Of a stretch of 64,000 bases of DNA, positions 54,387-63,202 are shown piece by piece (position 1 is the first letter of the stretch; every line of letters begins with the position of its first letter). The stretch is taken from positions 62,001-126,000 of the forward strand of contig CAIVQO010000098.1 of the NCBI GenBank assembly GCA_903908065.1, given 5' to 3'. The notes below the pieces were generated by a model. That model made no database searches and had not been told where the DNA came from. It worked only from the letters and a program-made list of their open reading frames with translations. This stretch comes from an uncultured beta proteobacterium. Its GTDB lineage: Bacteria; Pseudomonadota; Gammaproteobacteria; Burkholderiales; Rhodocyclaceae. Made by a program: the position numbers and the translations under genes.

Positions 54387-55190
54387 TCAGGCGAACAGCC
54401 TGGCCAGTTCCGCGCCCGGCGAGGGCGCGCGCATGAAGGCTTCGCCGACGAGAAAGGCGCGCACGTTGCGGGAGGTCATGGTCGCCACGTCGGCCGGGGC
54501 GAGGATGCCGGATTCGGTGACCACGATGCGGTCTGCGGGGATGCGGCCCAGCTGCGATAGGGTTGTGTCGAGGTCAACTTGGAAGGTGCGCAGATTGCGG
54601 TTGTTGATGCCGACCAGCGGCGTCTTCAGTTGCAGCGCGATGTCGAGTTCGGCAGCATCGTGGCATTCGACCAGCACCGACATGCCGAGCGCGAAGGCAA
54701 TCGCCTCCATCTCCTGCATCTGCGGCAGCGTCAAGGCGTCGACGATCAGCAGGATGGCGTCGGCGCCCATCGCCCGCGCCTCGTAGACCTGATAGGGATC
54801 GACCAGGAAGTCCTTGCGCAGCACCGGCAACGCGCAGGCGGTACGGGCCTGCCGAAGGTAGTCGGGGGAACCCTGGAAGAAAGGCGCATCGGTCAGCACC
54901 GAGAGGCAGGTGGCGCCATGCTTCTCGTAATCCGCGGCAATTTCGGTCGGGCGGAAATCGGCACGGATTACGCCCTTGGACGGGCTGGCCTTCTTGATCT
55001 CGGCGATCACCGCCGCGCATTTCGCCGTACTACCAGCGCCGACTCTTGCAGCGACGGCGCCCGCGAAGTCGCGTGCCGGCGCCTGGGCCTCAGCCTCGGC
55101 ACGCAGTGCTGCCAGTGGCCTGGCCGCCTTCGCCGCCGCGACTTCCTCGCGCTTGACGGCGAGGATCTTCTCCAGGATGTCGGCGGCCAT
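54387..55190 (-). CDS. trpC: Indole-3-glycerol phosphate synthase
   Basis: This 267-residue TIM barrel has the substrate-binding [20 protein letters not shown], the catalytic Lys in [20 protein letters not shown], the Glu in [15 protein letters not shown] and [20 protein letters not shown]. It closes the indole ring in tryptophan synthesis. The start shares one base with the trpD stop. The segment just before AVIAEIK ([11 protein letters not shown]) is longer than I expect for the family and coincides with a copy of the dispersed repeat, which suggests an in-frame insertion. Confidence 0.95.
   Translation of the reverse strand: MAADILEKILAVKREEVAAAKAARPLAALRAEAEAQAPARDFAGAVAARVGAGSTAKCAAVIAEIKKASPSKGVIRADFRPTEIAADYEKHGATCLSVLTDAPFFQGSPDYLRQARTACALPVLRKDFLVDPYQVYEARAMGADAILLIVDALTLPQMQEMEAIAFALGMSVLVECHDAAELDIALQLKTPLVGINNRNLRTFQVDLDTTLSQLGRIPADRIVVTESGILAPADVATMTSRNVRAFLVGEAFMRAPSPGAELARLFA
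55023..55047 (-). repeat. Dispersed 25-bp repeat, copy J (inside trpC)
   Basis: Minus-strand reading is AAGAGTCGGCGCTGG then TAGTACGGCG, in the sense direction of trpC. It encodes ARVGAGSTA just before the conserved barrel start. Confidence 0.55.
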
Positions 55191-56215
55191 CAGCCAAACT
55201 TCTTGGTGAAGGTCACGAACTCGTCCAACTTCTTGCGCGCCGCGCCGCTGGCGATCACGTCTCGGACCTTGGCGATACCTTCGCTGATCGAGTCGGCGAG
55301 GTTGGCCGTGTAAAGTGCGGCGGCGGCGTTCAGCGTGACGATCTCGCGCGGCGTGCCGGGGACGTTCTCCAGCGCCTCGATCATCATCGCCTTCGATTCG
55401 GCGGCATCGGCAACGCGCAGGCCGCGGTTGGAGACCATGGAGAGTCCGTAGTCCTCAGGATGGATTTCGTATTCGGTGATCTTTCCGTCCTTCAACTCAC
55501 CGACCAGGGTCGCGGCGCCGAGCGAAATTTCATCCATGCCATCCTTGCCCCAGACCACCATCACGTGGTCGGCGCCGAGTTGCTGCATGACGCGCACCTG
55601 GATGCCGACGAGGTCCGGATGGAACACGCCCATCAGGGTGTTCGGCGCGCCGGCCGGGTTGGTCAGGGGGCCCAGGATGTTGAAAATGGTGCGTACGCCC
55701 ATCTCGCGCCGCACCGGGGCGACGTTCTTCATCGCCGGATGGTGGTTGGGCGCGAACATGAAGCCGCAGCCGATGGCCTCGATGCATTCGCCAACCTGCT
55801 GCGGCGACAGCATGATGTTGGCGCCCAGCGATTCGAGCACGTCGGCCGCGCCCGATTTCGACGAGACGCTGCGGTTGCCGTGCTTGGCGACGGTGGCGCC
55901 CGCGGCGGCCGCGACGAACATGGTGGTGGTGGAAATGTTGAAGGTGTGGGCGCCATCGCCGCCGGTGCCGACGATGTCGACGAAGTGCGGGTTGTGCGGC
56001 GTGTCGACCTTGGTCGACAACTCGCGCATCACCGTCGCCGCGGCGGAAATTTCGCCGATGGTTTCCTTCTTCACGCGCAGGCCGGTGAGGATCGCCGACG
56101 TCATCACCGGCGAAATCTCCCCGGCCATGATCTGCCGCATCAGGTGCAGCATCTCGTCGTGGAAGATTTCGCGATGCTCGATAGTTCGCTGCAGGGCTTC
56201 CTGGGGGGTGATCAT
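55190..56215 (-). CDS. trpD: Anthranilate phosphoribosyltransferase
   Basis: It has 341 residues. Conserved features are the PRPP-binding [60 protein letters not shown], and [20 protein letters not shown]. It transfers phosphoribose to anthranilate. It lies 3 nt after trpG and overlaps trpC by one base, in the order trpE-trpG-trpD-trpC. Confidence 0.97.
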   Translation of the reverse strand: MITPQEALQRTIEHREIFHDEMLHLMRQIMAGEISPVMTSAILTGLRVKKETIGEISAAATVMRELSTKVDTPHNPHFVDIVGTGGDGAHTFNISTTTMFVAAAAGATVAKHGNRSVSSKSGAADVLESLGANIMLSPQQVGECIEAIGCGFMFAPNHHPAMKNVAPVRREMGVRTIFNILGPLTNPAGAPNTLMGVFHPDLVGIQVRVMQQLGADHVMVVWGKDGMDEISLGAATLVGELKDGKITEYEIHPEDYGLSMVSNRGLRVADAAESKAMMIEALENVPGTPREIVTLNAAAALYTANLADSISEGIAKVRDVIASGAARKKLDEFVTFTKKFG

Positions 56216-56218
56216 GGC

Positions 56219-56782
56219 TCAGGCTTTCAAGAAGTTTTTGAGGAGATCGTGGCCGGCTTCGGTGGCGATCGATTCGGGATGGAACTGCACGCCTTGCAGT
56301 GCGAATTCCTTGTGGCGCACGCCCATGATTTCGCCGTCGTCCGTCCACGCGGTAACTTCCAAACAGTCGGGCAGGCTCTCGCGGCGGATCGCCAGCGAGT
56401 GGTAGCGCACGACGGTCAGCGGATTCGGCAGGCCGGCAAAAACGCCCTTGCCTTCGTGATGCACCGGCGAGGTCTTGCCGTGCATCAGCTGCTTGGCATG
56501 GACGATCTCGCCGCCGAAGGCCGCGCCGATGCTCTGGTGGCCAAGGCAGACGCCGAGCAGCGGGACCTTGCCGGCGAATTCGCGGATCGCCGCCACCGAA
56601 ATGCCGGCCTCTGCTGGCGAGCAGGGCCCGGGCGAAACCACGATGCGGGCGGGCTGCATCGCGGCGATTTCCTTCAGCGTGACGGCGTCGTTGCGATACA
56701 CGCGCACGTCTTCGCCAAGCTCGCCGAAATACTGGACCAGGTTGTAAGTGAAGCTGTCGTAGTTGTCGATCATCAGCAGCAT
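56219..56782 (-). CDS. trpG: Anthranilate synthase component II (glutamine amidotransferase)
   Basis: It has 187 residues from ATG 56782 ([20 protein letters not shown]). The amidotransferase triad is Cys in [18 protein letters not shown] and His-x-Glu in [14 protein letters not shown]; the oxyanion region is [13 protein letters not shown]. It supplies ammonia to TrpE and can serve a PabA-like role in folate synthesis. It begins 10 nt after trpE. Confidence 0.97.
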   Translation of the reverse strand: MLLMIDNYDSFTYNLVQYFGELGEDVRVYRNDAVTLKEIAAMQPARIVVSPGPCSPAEAGISVAAIREFAGKVPLLGVCLGHQSIGAAFGGEIVHAKQLMHGKTSPVHHEGKGVFAGLPNPLTVVRYHSLAIRRESLPDCLEVTAWTDDGEIMGVRHKEFALQGVQFHPESIATEAGHDLLKNFLKA

Positions 56783-56792
56783 GATGGCCCCC

Positions 56793-58289
56793 TCATTCGA
56801 AACGCGTATCGAGGCCGGATTCGGCCATCTCGGCGGCACGCAGCTGGGCGCGCGCCTTGTTCAGCGTTTCCTGCCATTCGCTGTCGGGGTCGGAGTCGGC
56901 GACGATGCCGGCGCCGGCCTGAACGAAGATATGTCCATCCTTGACCACCGCAGTGCGGATCGCGATGCAGAGGTCCATGTCACCGTTGAAGCCGAGGTAG
57001 CCCGCGGCGCCGGCGTAGATGCCGCGCTTACTGGGCTCCAGTTCGTCGATGATTTCCATGGCCCGCACCTTGGGCGCGCCGGACACCGTGCCGGCGGGGA
57101 AGGTGGCCTTGAGCACGCTTGTCGCACCCTCGTCGTCCTTCAGCGTCGCCTCGACGTTGGAGACGATGTGCATCACGTGCGAATATCGCTCGATGCTGAA
57201 CTGGTCGGTGACGCGCACCGTGCCGGTCTTGGCGACGCGCCCGGCGTCGTTACGGCCGAGGTCGAGCAGCATCAGGTGCTCGGCGCGCTCCTTGGGGTCG
57301 GCCAGCAGGTCGGCCGCCAGCGCTTCGTCTTCCGCAGCATTGGCCCCGCGCTTGCGCGTGCCGGCGATGGGGCGCACGGTGACGGTACGATCCTCGCCGG
57401 CATCTTCCAGGCGCACCAGGATCTCGGGCGAGGCGCCGACGACGTGGAAATCCTGGAAGTTGAAATAGAACATGTAGGGCGAGGGGTTCAGGGTGCGCAG
57501 CGCGCGGTAGAGCGCCATCGGGCTGGCGGCGAAGGGCTTTTTCATGCGCTGCGAGAGCACCACCTGCATGATGTCGCCATCGACGATGTACTGCTTGGCG
57601 CGACGCACCGCGGCCTTGAACTCGGCCTCGCCGAATTCCGAAACGGCTGGCGCCGACGCTACGCGCACGTCCTCGGGAATGCTCACCGGCGCGCGCAGGC
57701 GGCCGAGCAGCTCCTTGAGGCGCGCCTGAGCCTGCTTCCAGGCGCCGGGGAAGCCGGGCTCGGCATACACCACCAGGCTCAGCTTGCCGGAGAGGTTATC
57801 GACGATGGCGATTTCCTCCGACAGCAGCAGCAGGATGTCGGGCACGCCTTCGAGGCCGGCGGCTTCCGGCTTGTGCGTCTTGGCGAGCTTCGGTTCGACG
57901 AAACGCACTGTGTCATAGCCGAAGACGCCGACCAGGCCGCCGCAGAAGCGCGGCAGGCCGGGCAGGTCGGGCACCTTGAAGCGAGCCATGAACTCGGAGA
58001 TGAAACTCATCGGATTCGTATGGTCGCGCCGCTCGGCGACGCGGTTGCCGCTAAGCACCATGATCGCGCCGTCGACCACGGCGATGCGAGTGCCGGCGGC
58101 CAGGCCGATGAAGGAGTAGCGGCCGAAGCGCTCGCCGCCCTGCACCGATTCGAGCAGGTAGGAGTAGGGGTCGTTGGCCAGCTTGAGGTAGATCGACAGC
58201 GGCGTGTCGAGGTCGGCGAAGGTCTCGAGCGTCACCGGAATGCGGTTGTAGCCCTCCGCCGCAAGGCGGTTGAATTCGATTTCAGTCAT
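56793..58289 (-). CDS. trpE: Anthranilate synthase component I
   Basis: It has 498 residues. The N-terminal part has the tryptophan feedback element in [20 protein letters not shown]. The chorismate-utilising domain has [49 protein letters not shown] and [20 protein letters not shown]. It converts chorismate to anthranilate with TrpG. It is the first gene of the trpEGDC unit, lying 168 nt downstream of gph. A Trp-codon-rich small frame lies in that gap. Confidence 0.97.
   Translation of the reverse strand: MTEIEFNRLAAEGYNRIPVTLETFADLDTPLSIYLKLANDPYSYLLESVQGGERFGRYSFIGLAAGTRIAVVDGAIMVLSGNRVAERRDHTNPMSFISEFMARFKVPDLPGLPRFCGGLVGVFGYDTVRFVEPKLAKTHKPEAAGLEGVPDILLLLSEEIAIVDNLSGKLSLVVYAEPGFPGAWKQAQARLKELLGRLRAPVSIPEDVRVASAPAVSEFGEAEFKAAVRRAKQYIVDGDIMQVVLSQRMKKPFAASPMALYRALRTLNPSPYMFYFNFQDFHVVGASPEILVRLEDAGEDRTVTVRPIAGTRKRGANAAEDEALAADLLADPKERAEHLMLLDLGRNDAGRVAKTGTVRVTDQFSIERYSHVMHIVSNVEATLKDDEGATSVLKATFPAGTVSGAPKVRAMEIIDELEPSKRGIYAGAAGYLGFNGDMDLCIAIRTAVVKDGHIFVQAGAGIVADSDPDSEWQETLNKARAQLRAAEMAESGLDTRFE
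57641..57665. other. Partial match to the dispersed repeat core (trpE)
   Basis: The core GTCGGCGCC occurs here on the minus strand (rc of GGCGCCGAC) without the flanking AAA or ACGGCG. It is recorded only as a probable chance match. Confidence 0.1.
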
Positions 58290-58353
58290 GGGTAAAGCTC
58301 CGGAAAACGGGTCTGCAACGACGGGCGCGGGCCGTGGGCCGGCGCGGTAAGGA

Positions 58354-58452
58354 TCAGCGGCGCGTGAGCGCGAAAGCGGGCCAGGGCCGCCAGGGCCAGG
58401 CCTCCGCCCCGAGGGCGTGTTTCCTTGTCGTATGCAGGTTGCGGTGGAGCAT
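58354..58452 (-). CDS. Candidate Trp-rich leader peptide upstream of trpE
   Basis: A 32-codon frame starts with ATG 5 nt after the gph stop and ends 64 nt before the trpE ATG. It contains WPWRPW at residues 19-24, so three Trp codons lie within six. This is the arrangement expected for a transcription-attenuation leader. Against it, there is no clear ribosome-binding site, and the surrounding CTGGCC repeats could create TGG codons by chance. A nearby hairpin (GCGCCGGCC with GGCCCGCGC, one mismatch) has no immediate T-run. Confidence 0.3.
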   Translation of the reverse strand: MLHRNLHTTRKHALGAEAWPWRPWPAFALTRR

Positions 58453-58457
58453 GAGGA

Positions 58458-59132
58458 TCAAGCGGTCTTTCGGGAGTCGTTGCCGAGGATGCGTTGCGCC
58501 GCCTCGGCGAGCGACGTGACTATAGCATCGCAATCAATTCCCTGCACGTCCATGCCTTCGTTGTAGCCGTAGGGAACGATGAACACCGGGCAGCCGGCGG
58601 CGCGCGCGGCCACGGCATCGTGGTGCGAATCGCCGATGTGCAGGTTCTCTCCGGGCCGCGTGCCCATGCGCTCGCAGGCATGCAGCAGTTGGGCCGGATG
58701 CGGCTTCTTGTGCGCCAGGGTATCGCCCGAAACGGCGAACTCGAACCAGGGCGCCAGCCCGGTCGCCACCAGCAGCGGTTCGGTGAAGGCTGCCGCCTTG
58801 TTGGTGATCACCGCCAGGCGCAGGCCAGCATCGCGCATTTCTTGCAGGCCCTCGACCACGCCGGGGAAGACGGTAGAGCATCTGCCATTTTCGATCGCAT
58901 AGTGGCGGCGGAAGATGGCTTGCGCAGCGTCGACAGCGGCTTCGTCAAGATCAGGCAGGCAGCGCGCGACCAGCTTGGGAATGCCGCGGCCGACGAAGCT
59001 GGCGACGGTTTGCAGCGGGAACTCCGGGCGCCCCAACTCGCGCATCATGGCGTTGGCGGCGGCGGCAAGATCGGGGATGGTGTCGAGCAGTGTGCCGTCG
59101 AGGTCGACGGTAACGGAGCGGATCGTAGTCAT
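58458..59132 (-). CDS. gph: Phosphoglycolate phosphatase
   Basis: It has 224 residues from ATG 59132 (MTTIRSVTVDLDGTLLDTIP). HAD motifs are DLDGTLLDT, the Thr/Ser motif in LAVITNKAAAF, the Lys in SGDTLAHKKPHPAQLLHACE and the acidic motif in LHIGDSHHDAVAARAAG. It removes phosphate from 2-phosphoglycolate, giving glycolate, which GlcDEF in this window could oxidise. The gph-trpE adjacency is common in betaproteobacteria. A TATCGT hexamer 6 nt before the ATG hints at a leaderless mRNA. Confidence 0.92.
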   Translation of the reverse strand: MTTIRSVTVDLDGTLLDTIPDLAAAANAMMRELGRPEFPLQTVASFVGRGIPKLVARCLPDLDEAAVDAAQAIFRRHYAIENGRCSTVFPGVVEGLQEMRDAGLRLAVITNKAAAFTEPLLVATGLAPWFEFAVSGDTLAHKKPHPAQLLHACERMGTRPGENLHIGDSHHDAVAARAAGCPVFIVPYGYNEGMDVQGIDCDAIVTSLAEAAQRILGNDSRKTA

Positions 59133-59221
59133 GCCGCGACGATAGCATGGCCGCGCCGTGAGGCCGGCAAGCGGCGCCGATGGCGGCATAGCGGGGATTT
59201 ATCGTGGATGCCGGTGGGGTT

Positions 59222-60094
59222 TCAGGTGCTGCGCAACCCAAGCATCAGACGGGAATCGGCCGGGCTCGCCACCTCGCGTCCGGCGCGTCGCGCGCAAGCG
59301 GCCAGGGCCTCGATCAGCGCGCCGTTGCTCGGGGCCTTGGAGCCATCGGGCAGGTAGAAGGTATCTTCGAGGCCGCTGCGCAGCATGCCGCCCAGTTCGG
59401 CGGTGCGTTGGTGCAGCGGCCAGACCTCGGCGCGACCGATCAGCGTGGTTTGCCAGTGCGAACCCGGCTCGATCCAGCGCAGCAGCAGGGCCAGCAGGTC
59501 GGCGTCGGCGGGCATGCCGGAGGCGACGCCCATGACGAAGTTGCAGCCGGCATGGCTCGTCATCCCGGCCTTGCGGTACATGGCGACCGAACGCACGATG
59601 CCGACGTCGAAGCATTCGAACTCGGGGCGGGTGCCGGTTTCATGCATCAAGTCGAGGAAAGCCTGCACCTTTTCCACCGGGTTGTCGAATACCATCGGCG
59701 GCCAGGCCCAGCGGCCGTCATCGCGCAGCTTCAGGTAGTTCAGCGTGCCGGCGTTGCAGGCGGCAATCTCGGGCTTCACGCGGCGGATGCAGGCGGCGGG
59801 ACCGGATATGTCGGGCCCGATCACGCCGGTGGTCAGGTTGATGATCACGCCGGGGCAGGCAGCGCGGATGGCGTCGACGATTTCGGCGGCGACCGCCGGG
59901 TCCCAGGAGGGCAGGTGGCCTTTGCCCGGCGCCTGCTGACGCAGATGCACATGCATGATGCTGGCGCCGGCGTCGAAGGCCTCGCCCGCCGAGGCGGCCA
60001 TCTGCTGCGGCGTGACCGGTACCGGATACTGCACCGGGTCGGTGAGCACGCCGGTGAGCGCGCAGGTCAGGATGGCTTTGTCATGGGCAGGCAT
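59222..60094 (-). CDS. Beta-keto acid cleavage enzyme (BKACE/DUF849 family)
   Basis: This 290-residue TIM-barrel family member has a Zn site with the His pair in SIMHVHLRQQAPG and His in PLHQRTAEL-like positions. Other segments are ILTCALTGVLTDPVQYPVPV, GVIINLTTGVIG and AACNAGTLNYLKL. The family includes 3-keto-5-aminohexanoate cleavage enzyme and transfers part of a beta-keto acid to acetyl-CoA. Substrate cannot be read from sequence. It is the last gene of the acyl-CoA carboxylase operon and overlaps the biotin carboxylase gene by 28 nt, so its substrate probably comes from that pathway. Confidence 0.88.
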   Translation of the reverse strand: MPAHDKAILTCALTGVLTDPVQYPVPVTPQQMAASAGEAFDAGASIMHVHLRQQAPGKGHLPSWDPAVAAEIVDAIRAACPGVIINLTTGVIGPDISGPAACIRRVKPEIAACNAGTLNYLKLRDDGRWAWPPMVFDNPVEKVQAFLDLMHETGTRPEFECFDVGIVRSVAMYRKAGMTSHAGCNFVMGVASGMPADADLLALLLRWIEPGSHWQTTLIGRAEVWPLHQRTAELGGMLRSGLEDTFYLPDGSKAPSNGALIEALAACARRAGREVASPADSRLMLGLRST

Positions 60095-62046
60095 GCGGAC
60101 TCCTCGATATTCAGTTCGACCAGGATCGCACCGGCAGCGACCTGGCTGCCGGCCAGCACGCGTACCGCGGCAATGGTGCCGGAGACTGCGGCGGTGACGC
60201 GCATTTCCATCTTCATGGCTTCGATCACGGCCAGGGTTTGCCCCGCGATCACCGTGTCACCGGCGCCGACTTCCAGGCGTGCGACGGTGCCGGCCACCGG
60301 GGCGCGGGCGATGGCGGGGTCGTTGCGATTTGCGTTGACGGGCAACGGCGAGGCCTCACGAAAAACGAAGACCGTCGCGTCGCGTGCCAGGTGGAGCGCG
60401 TCGCCGTCGCGGTGGATGATCGCGTGGCGGGTGATACCGTTTTGCGTGAAATGCAGGTGGCCGTTGGTGTCGACATTCCATTTAATCGCCGTCTCGCCAG
60501 CGCCGTCCGCAAGGGATACCGCCCCCGGTTCCACCGGAGGCATAACTCTTGCCGTTCGAACTTCTCCAGCGCAGCCAAGCGTCAGGTCGAAGCCAGCCAC
60601 GCTGGTCGCGCGCCAGCCCGGGGTACCGGCCATGATGGCGGCGGCCAATTGCCAGTCGGTTTCAGTCGGTTGCGGACGTTTCAGGATCGGTTCCTCACCA
60701 GCAGCCCATTCGTCGAGCAACGATGTGTGCATGGACGAGTTGCGAAAGCGCGGGTGGTCGAGCAGGTCGCACAGGAAGCGGCCATTGTTCGTCACGCCCA
60801 GCAACGGCGCGTCCTGGAGCGCGGCGACCAGGCGCCGGATGGCGTCTTCGCGGCTGCGGCCGTGGGCGATCACCTTCGCCAGCAGCGGGTCGTACCATGG
60901 GGTGACTTCGCCGCCTTCGGTGATGCCGGCGTCGATGCGCAGGCCCGGCCGCAGCACGTCCTCGGGGCGGAAATACAGCACCGGCCCGGTCTGCGGTGCG
61001 AAACCGGAATAGGGATCCTCTGCATACAGTCGCGCCTCGATGGCGTGGCCTTCATGGCGGATATCGTCCTGGCGCAGTGGCAGCGGCTCGCCGGCCGCGA
61101 CGCGTAGCTGCCACTCGACGAGGTCGAGCCCGGTGATCATCTCGGTCACCGGATGTTCGACCTGCAGGCGCGTGTTCATTTCCAGGAAGTAGTGCCGCAG
61201 ATCTGCATCGACGATGAACTCGACAGTGCCGGCGCCGTGATAGCCGACCGCCAGCGCGGCGGCCACGGCGTCGCGCCCCATGGCCTTGCGCATGGCCGGC
61301 GTGACGATGGGCGAGGGCGCTTCCTCGATCACCTTCTGCCGCCGGCGCTGGGCGGTGCAGTCGCGCTCGCCGAGGTGCACCGCATTGCCGTGGGCATCAG
61401 CAAAAACCTGGATCTCGATGTGGCGTCCCTGCGCGACCAGGCGTTCCAGCATCAGCCTTGAATCGCCGAAGGCGGCCAGCGCTTCGCGTCGCGCGCCGGC
61501 CAGCGCCTCGGGCATGTCACTGGCCGCATGGGCGATGCGCATGCCGCGTCCGCCGCCGCCGGCGACGGCCTTCACCAGCAGCGGGAAGCCGAGGGCGTTG
61601 GCTTCGGCAATTAGACTTTCGTCGCCTTGATCCTCGCCGAGATAGCCTGGCACCGTCGGTACGCCAGCACCAATCATGCGCTGCTTGGCGCCGGCTTTGT
61701 CGCCCATGGCGGCGATGGCCGACGTCGGCGGGCCGACGAACACCAGCCTGGAATCGGCGCAAGCCTGGGCGAAAGCTGCGTTCTCGCTGAGGAAGCCGTA
61801 GCCGGGATGCACGGCATCGGCCCCGCTGCGGAGCGCGGCATCGAGGATGGCGCCGACGTTCAGATAGGACTCCGCAGCCGGCGGCGGCCCGATGCGCACT
61901 GCCTCATCGGCCTGAGTCACGTGCGGCGCGCCGGCATCGGCGTCGGAATACACGGCCACGGTGCGGTAGCCCAGAGTCCGCGCCGTGCGCATCACGCGGC
62001 AGGCGATCTCTCCGCGGTTGGCAATGAGTATCTTCTTGAAGCTCAT
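60067..62046 (-). CDS. Acyl-CoA carboxylase alpha subunit (biotin carboxylase plus biotin carrier)
   Basis: It has 659 residues. The biotin carboxylase domain spans about residues 1-450: MSFKKILIANRGEIACRVMR, VHPGYGFLSENAAFAQACAD, LLVKAVAGGGGRGMRIAHA, and MNTRLQVEHPVTEMITGLDL. The C-terminal carrier domain has VIEAMKMEMRV with the biotinylated Lys. This architecture matches propionyl-, methylcrotonyl- and geranyl-CoA carboxylase alpha subunits. With the CT subunit two genes upstream it would carboxylate an acyl-CoA. It starts by ATGA overlap with the dehydrogenase. Repeat copy K encodes LEVGAGDTV in the carrier domain. Confidence 0.93.
   Translation of the reverse strand: MSFKKILIANRGEIACRVMRTARTLGYRTVAVYSDADAGAPHVTQADEAVRIGPPPAAESYLNVGAILDAALRSGADAVHPGYGFLSENAAFAQACADSRLVFVGPPTSAIAAMGDKAGAKQRMIGAGVPTVPGYLGEDQGDESLIAEANALGFPLLVKAVAGGGGRGMRIAHAASDMPEALAGARREALAAFGDSRLMLERLVAQGRHIEIQVFADAHGNAVHLGERDCTAQRRRQKVIEEAPSPIVTPAMRKAMGRDAVAAALAVGYHGAGTVEFIVDADLRHYFLEMNTRLQVEHPVTEMITGLDLVEWQLRVAAGEPLPLRQDDIRHEGHAIEARLYAEDPYSGFAPQTGPVLYFRPEDVLRPGLRIDAGITEGGEVTPWYDPLLAKVIAHGRSREDAIRRLVAALQDAPLLGVTNNGRFLCDLLDHPRFRNSSMHTSLLDEWAAGEEPILKRPQPTETDWQLAAAIMAGTPGWRATSVAGFDLTLGCAGEVRTARVMPPVEPGAVSLADGAGETAIKWNVDTNGHLHFTQNGITRHAIIHRDGDALHLARDATVFVFREASPLPVNANRNDPAIARAPVAGTVARLEVGAGDTVIAGQTLAVIEAMKMEMRVTAAVSGTIAAVRVLAGSQVAAGAILVELNIEESACLPMTKPS
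60250..60274 (-). repeat. Dispersed 25-bp repeat, copy K
   Basis: Minus-strand reading is GGAAGTCGGCGCCGG then TGACACGGTG, in the sense of the carboxylase gene. It encodes EVGAGDTV, a normal carrier-domain peptide, so chance or convergence is possible. Confidence 0.4.
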
Positions 62047-63194
62047 CCGCGCGGCAGCGTGCCTTCGAGTTTGCAGATGATGCCCAGCATCACTTCGTCG
62101 GCGCCGCCACCGATCGACACCAGGCGGCCGTCGCGCCAGGCGCGCGAGACCGGGTTGTCCCAGGTGTAGCCCATGCCGCCCCAGTACTGCAGGCAGGCGT
62201 CGGCCACTTCGCGGTCCAGCCGCCCGCACTTGAGCTTGGCCATCGAGGCAAGCCGCGTCACATCCTTGCCGCCGACATAGTCTTCGACCGCACGCCACGT
62301 CAAAGCGCGCAGGGCCTCGACCTCGGTGCGCAGCTCGGCCAGGCGGTAGTGCACCACCTGGTTGTCGAGGATGGGCTTGCCGAAAATCTGGCGTTCGCGC
62401 GTGTAGGCGATAGTCTGGTCGATCATGTTGTCCATCATGCGCAGGCTGCTCGCCGCGCCCCACAGGCGCTCTTCTTGGAACTGCATCATCTGATAGGTGA
62501 AGCCCATGCCCTCCTGGCCGATCACGTTGCGGGCCGGCACGCGCACCTCGTCGAAGAAGAGTTGCGCGGTGTCAGAGGCATCCATGCCGACCTTGATGAT
62601 CTTTTGCCGGCTGATGCCCGACGCATCCATCGGCACCATGATCAGCGACTTGTTGCGATGGGGGCCGCCCTCGGCCGAGGTATTCGCCAGCAGGCAGCAC
62701 CAGTCGGCCTTCATGCCGTTGGTGATCCACATTTTGCCGCCGTTGATGACCCAGTCGCCGCCGTCCTTCTTCGCCGTGGTCTTCAGGGCCGCCACGTCGG
62801 AGCCGCCGCCGACTTCGGAAACGCCGATGCAGCCGACCCGATCGCCGGCGATGGCGGGGGCCAGGAACTCGCGCTTCAGTTCATCGGTGCCAAAACGCGC
62901 CAGCGCCGGGGTGCACTTGTCGGTTTGCACGCCGATGGCCATCGGCACGCCGCCGCAGGCGCATTCGCCCAGGGCCTCGGCCATCACCATCGAATAGGAG
63001 AAGTCCAGCCCCTGGCCGCCGTAGGCCGGGTCGTACTTGAGGCCGAGCAGGCCGAGATCGCCGAGCTTCTTGAACACCTCGTGGGAAGGGAATTGCTCGG
63101 CAGCTTCCCACTCCGTGACGTGCGGATTGAGTTCCTCGCGTACGAAGCGCAGGACGGTGTCGGCAAGCTGGCGGTGTTCCGTCGTGAGTTGCAT
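62043..63194 (-). CDS. Acyl-CoA dehydrogenase
   Basis: It has 383 residues from ATG 63194 (MQLTTEHRQLADTVLRFVRE). FAD and substrate motifs are CIGVSEVGGGSDVAALKTTA, WVINGGKMWITNGMKADWCC, and near the C terminus YWGGMGYTWDNPVSRAWRDG. The N-terminal EELNPHVTEWEAAEQFPSHE is typical of a subgroup encoded with acyl-CoA carboxylases of the liu/atu type. It desaturates a branched or cyclic acyl-CoA before carboxylation (inference). It is 8 nt downstream of the carboxyltransferase gene and overlaps the alpha-subunit gene. Confidence 0.9.
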   Translation of the reverse strand: MQLTTEHRQLADTVLRFVREELNPHVTEWEAAEQFPSHEVFKKLGDLGLLGLKYDPAYGGQGLDFSYSMVMAEALGECACGGVPMAIGVQTDKCTPALARFGTDELKREFLAPAIAGDRVGCIGVSEVGGGSDVAALKTTAKKDGGDWVINGGKMWITNGMKADWCCLLANTSAEGGPHRNKSLIMVPMDASGISRQKIIKVGMDASDTAQLFFDEVRVPARNVIGQEGMGFTYQMMQFQEERLWGAASSLRMMDNMIDQTIAYTRERQIFGKPILDNQVVHYRLAELRTEVEALRALTWRAVEDYVGGKDVTRLASMAKLKCGRLDREVADACLQYWGGMGYTWDNPVSRAWRDGRLVSIGGGADEVMLGIICKLEGTLPRG

Positions 63195-63202
63195 GGTGGC
63201 TC

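Noticed and set aside
57641..57665. GGCGCCGAC in trpE as a repeat copy
   Set aside because: The flanking AAA and ACGGCG parts are absent, so it is probably chance.
58334..58519. Plus-strand frame in the gph-trpE gap
   Set aside because: Low-complexity Arg/Ser-rich product, overlaps gph antisense, no start signal.
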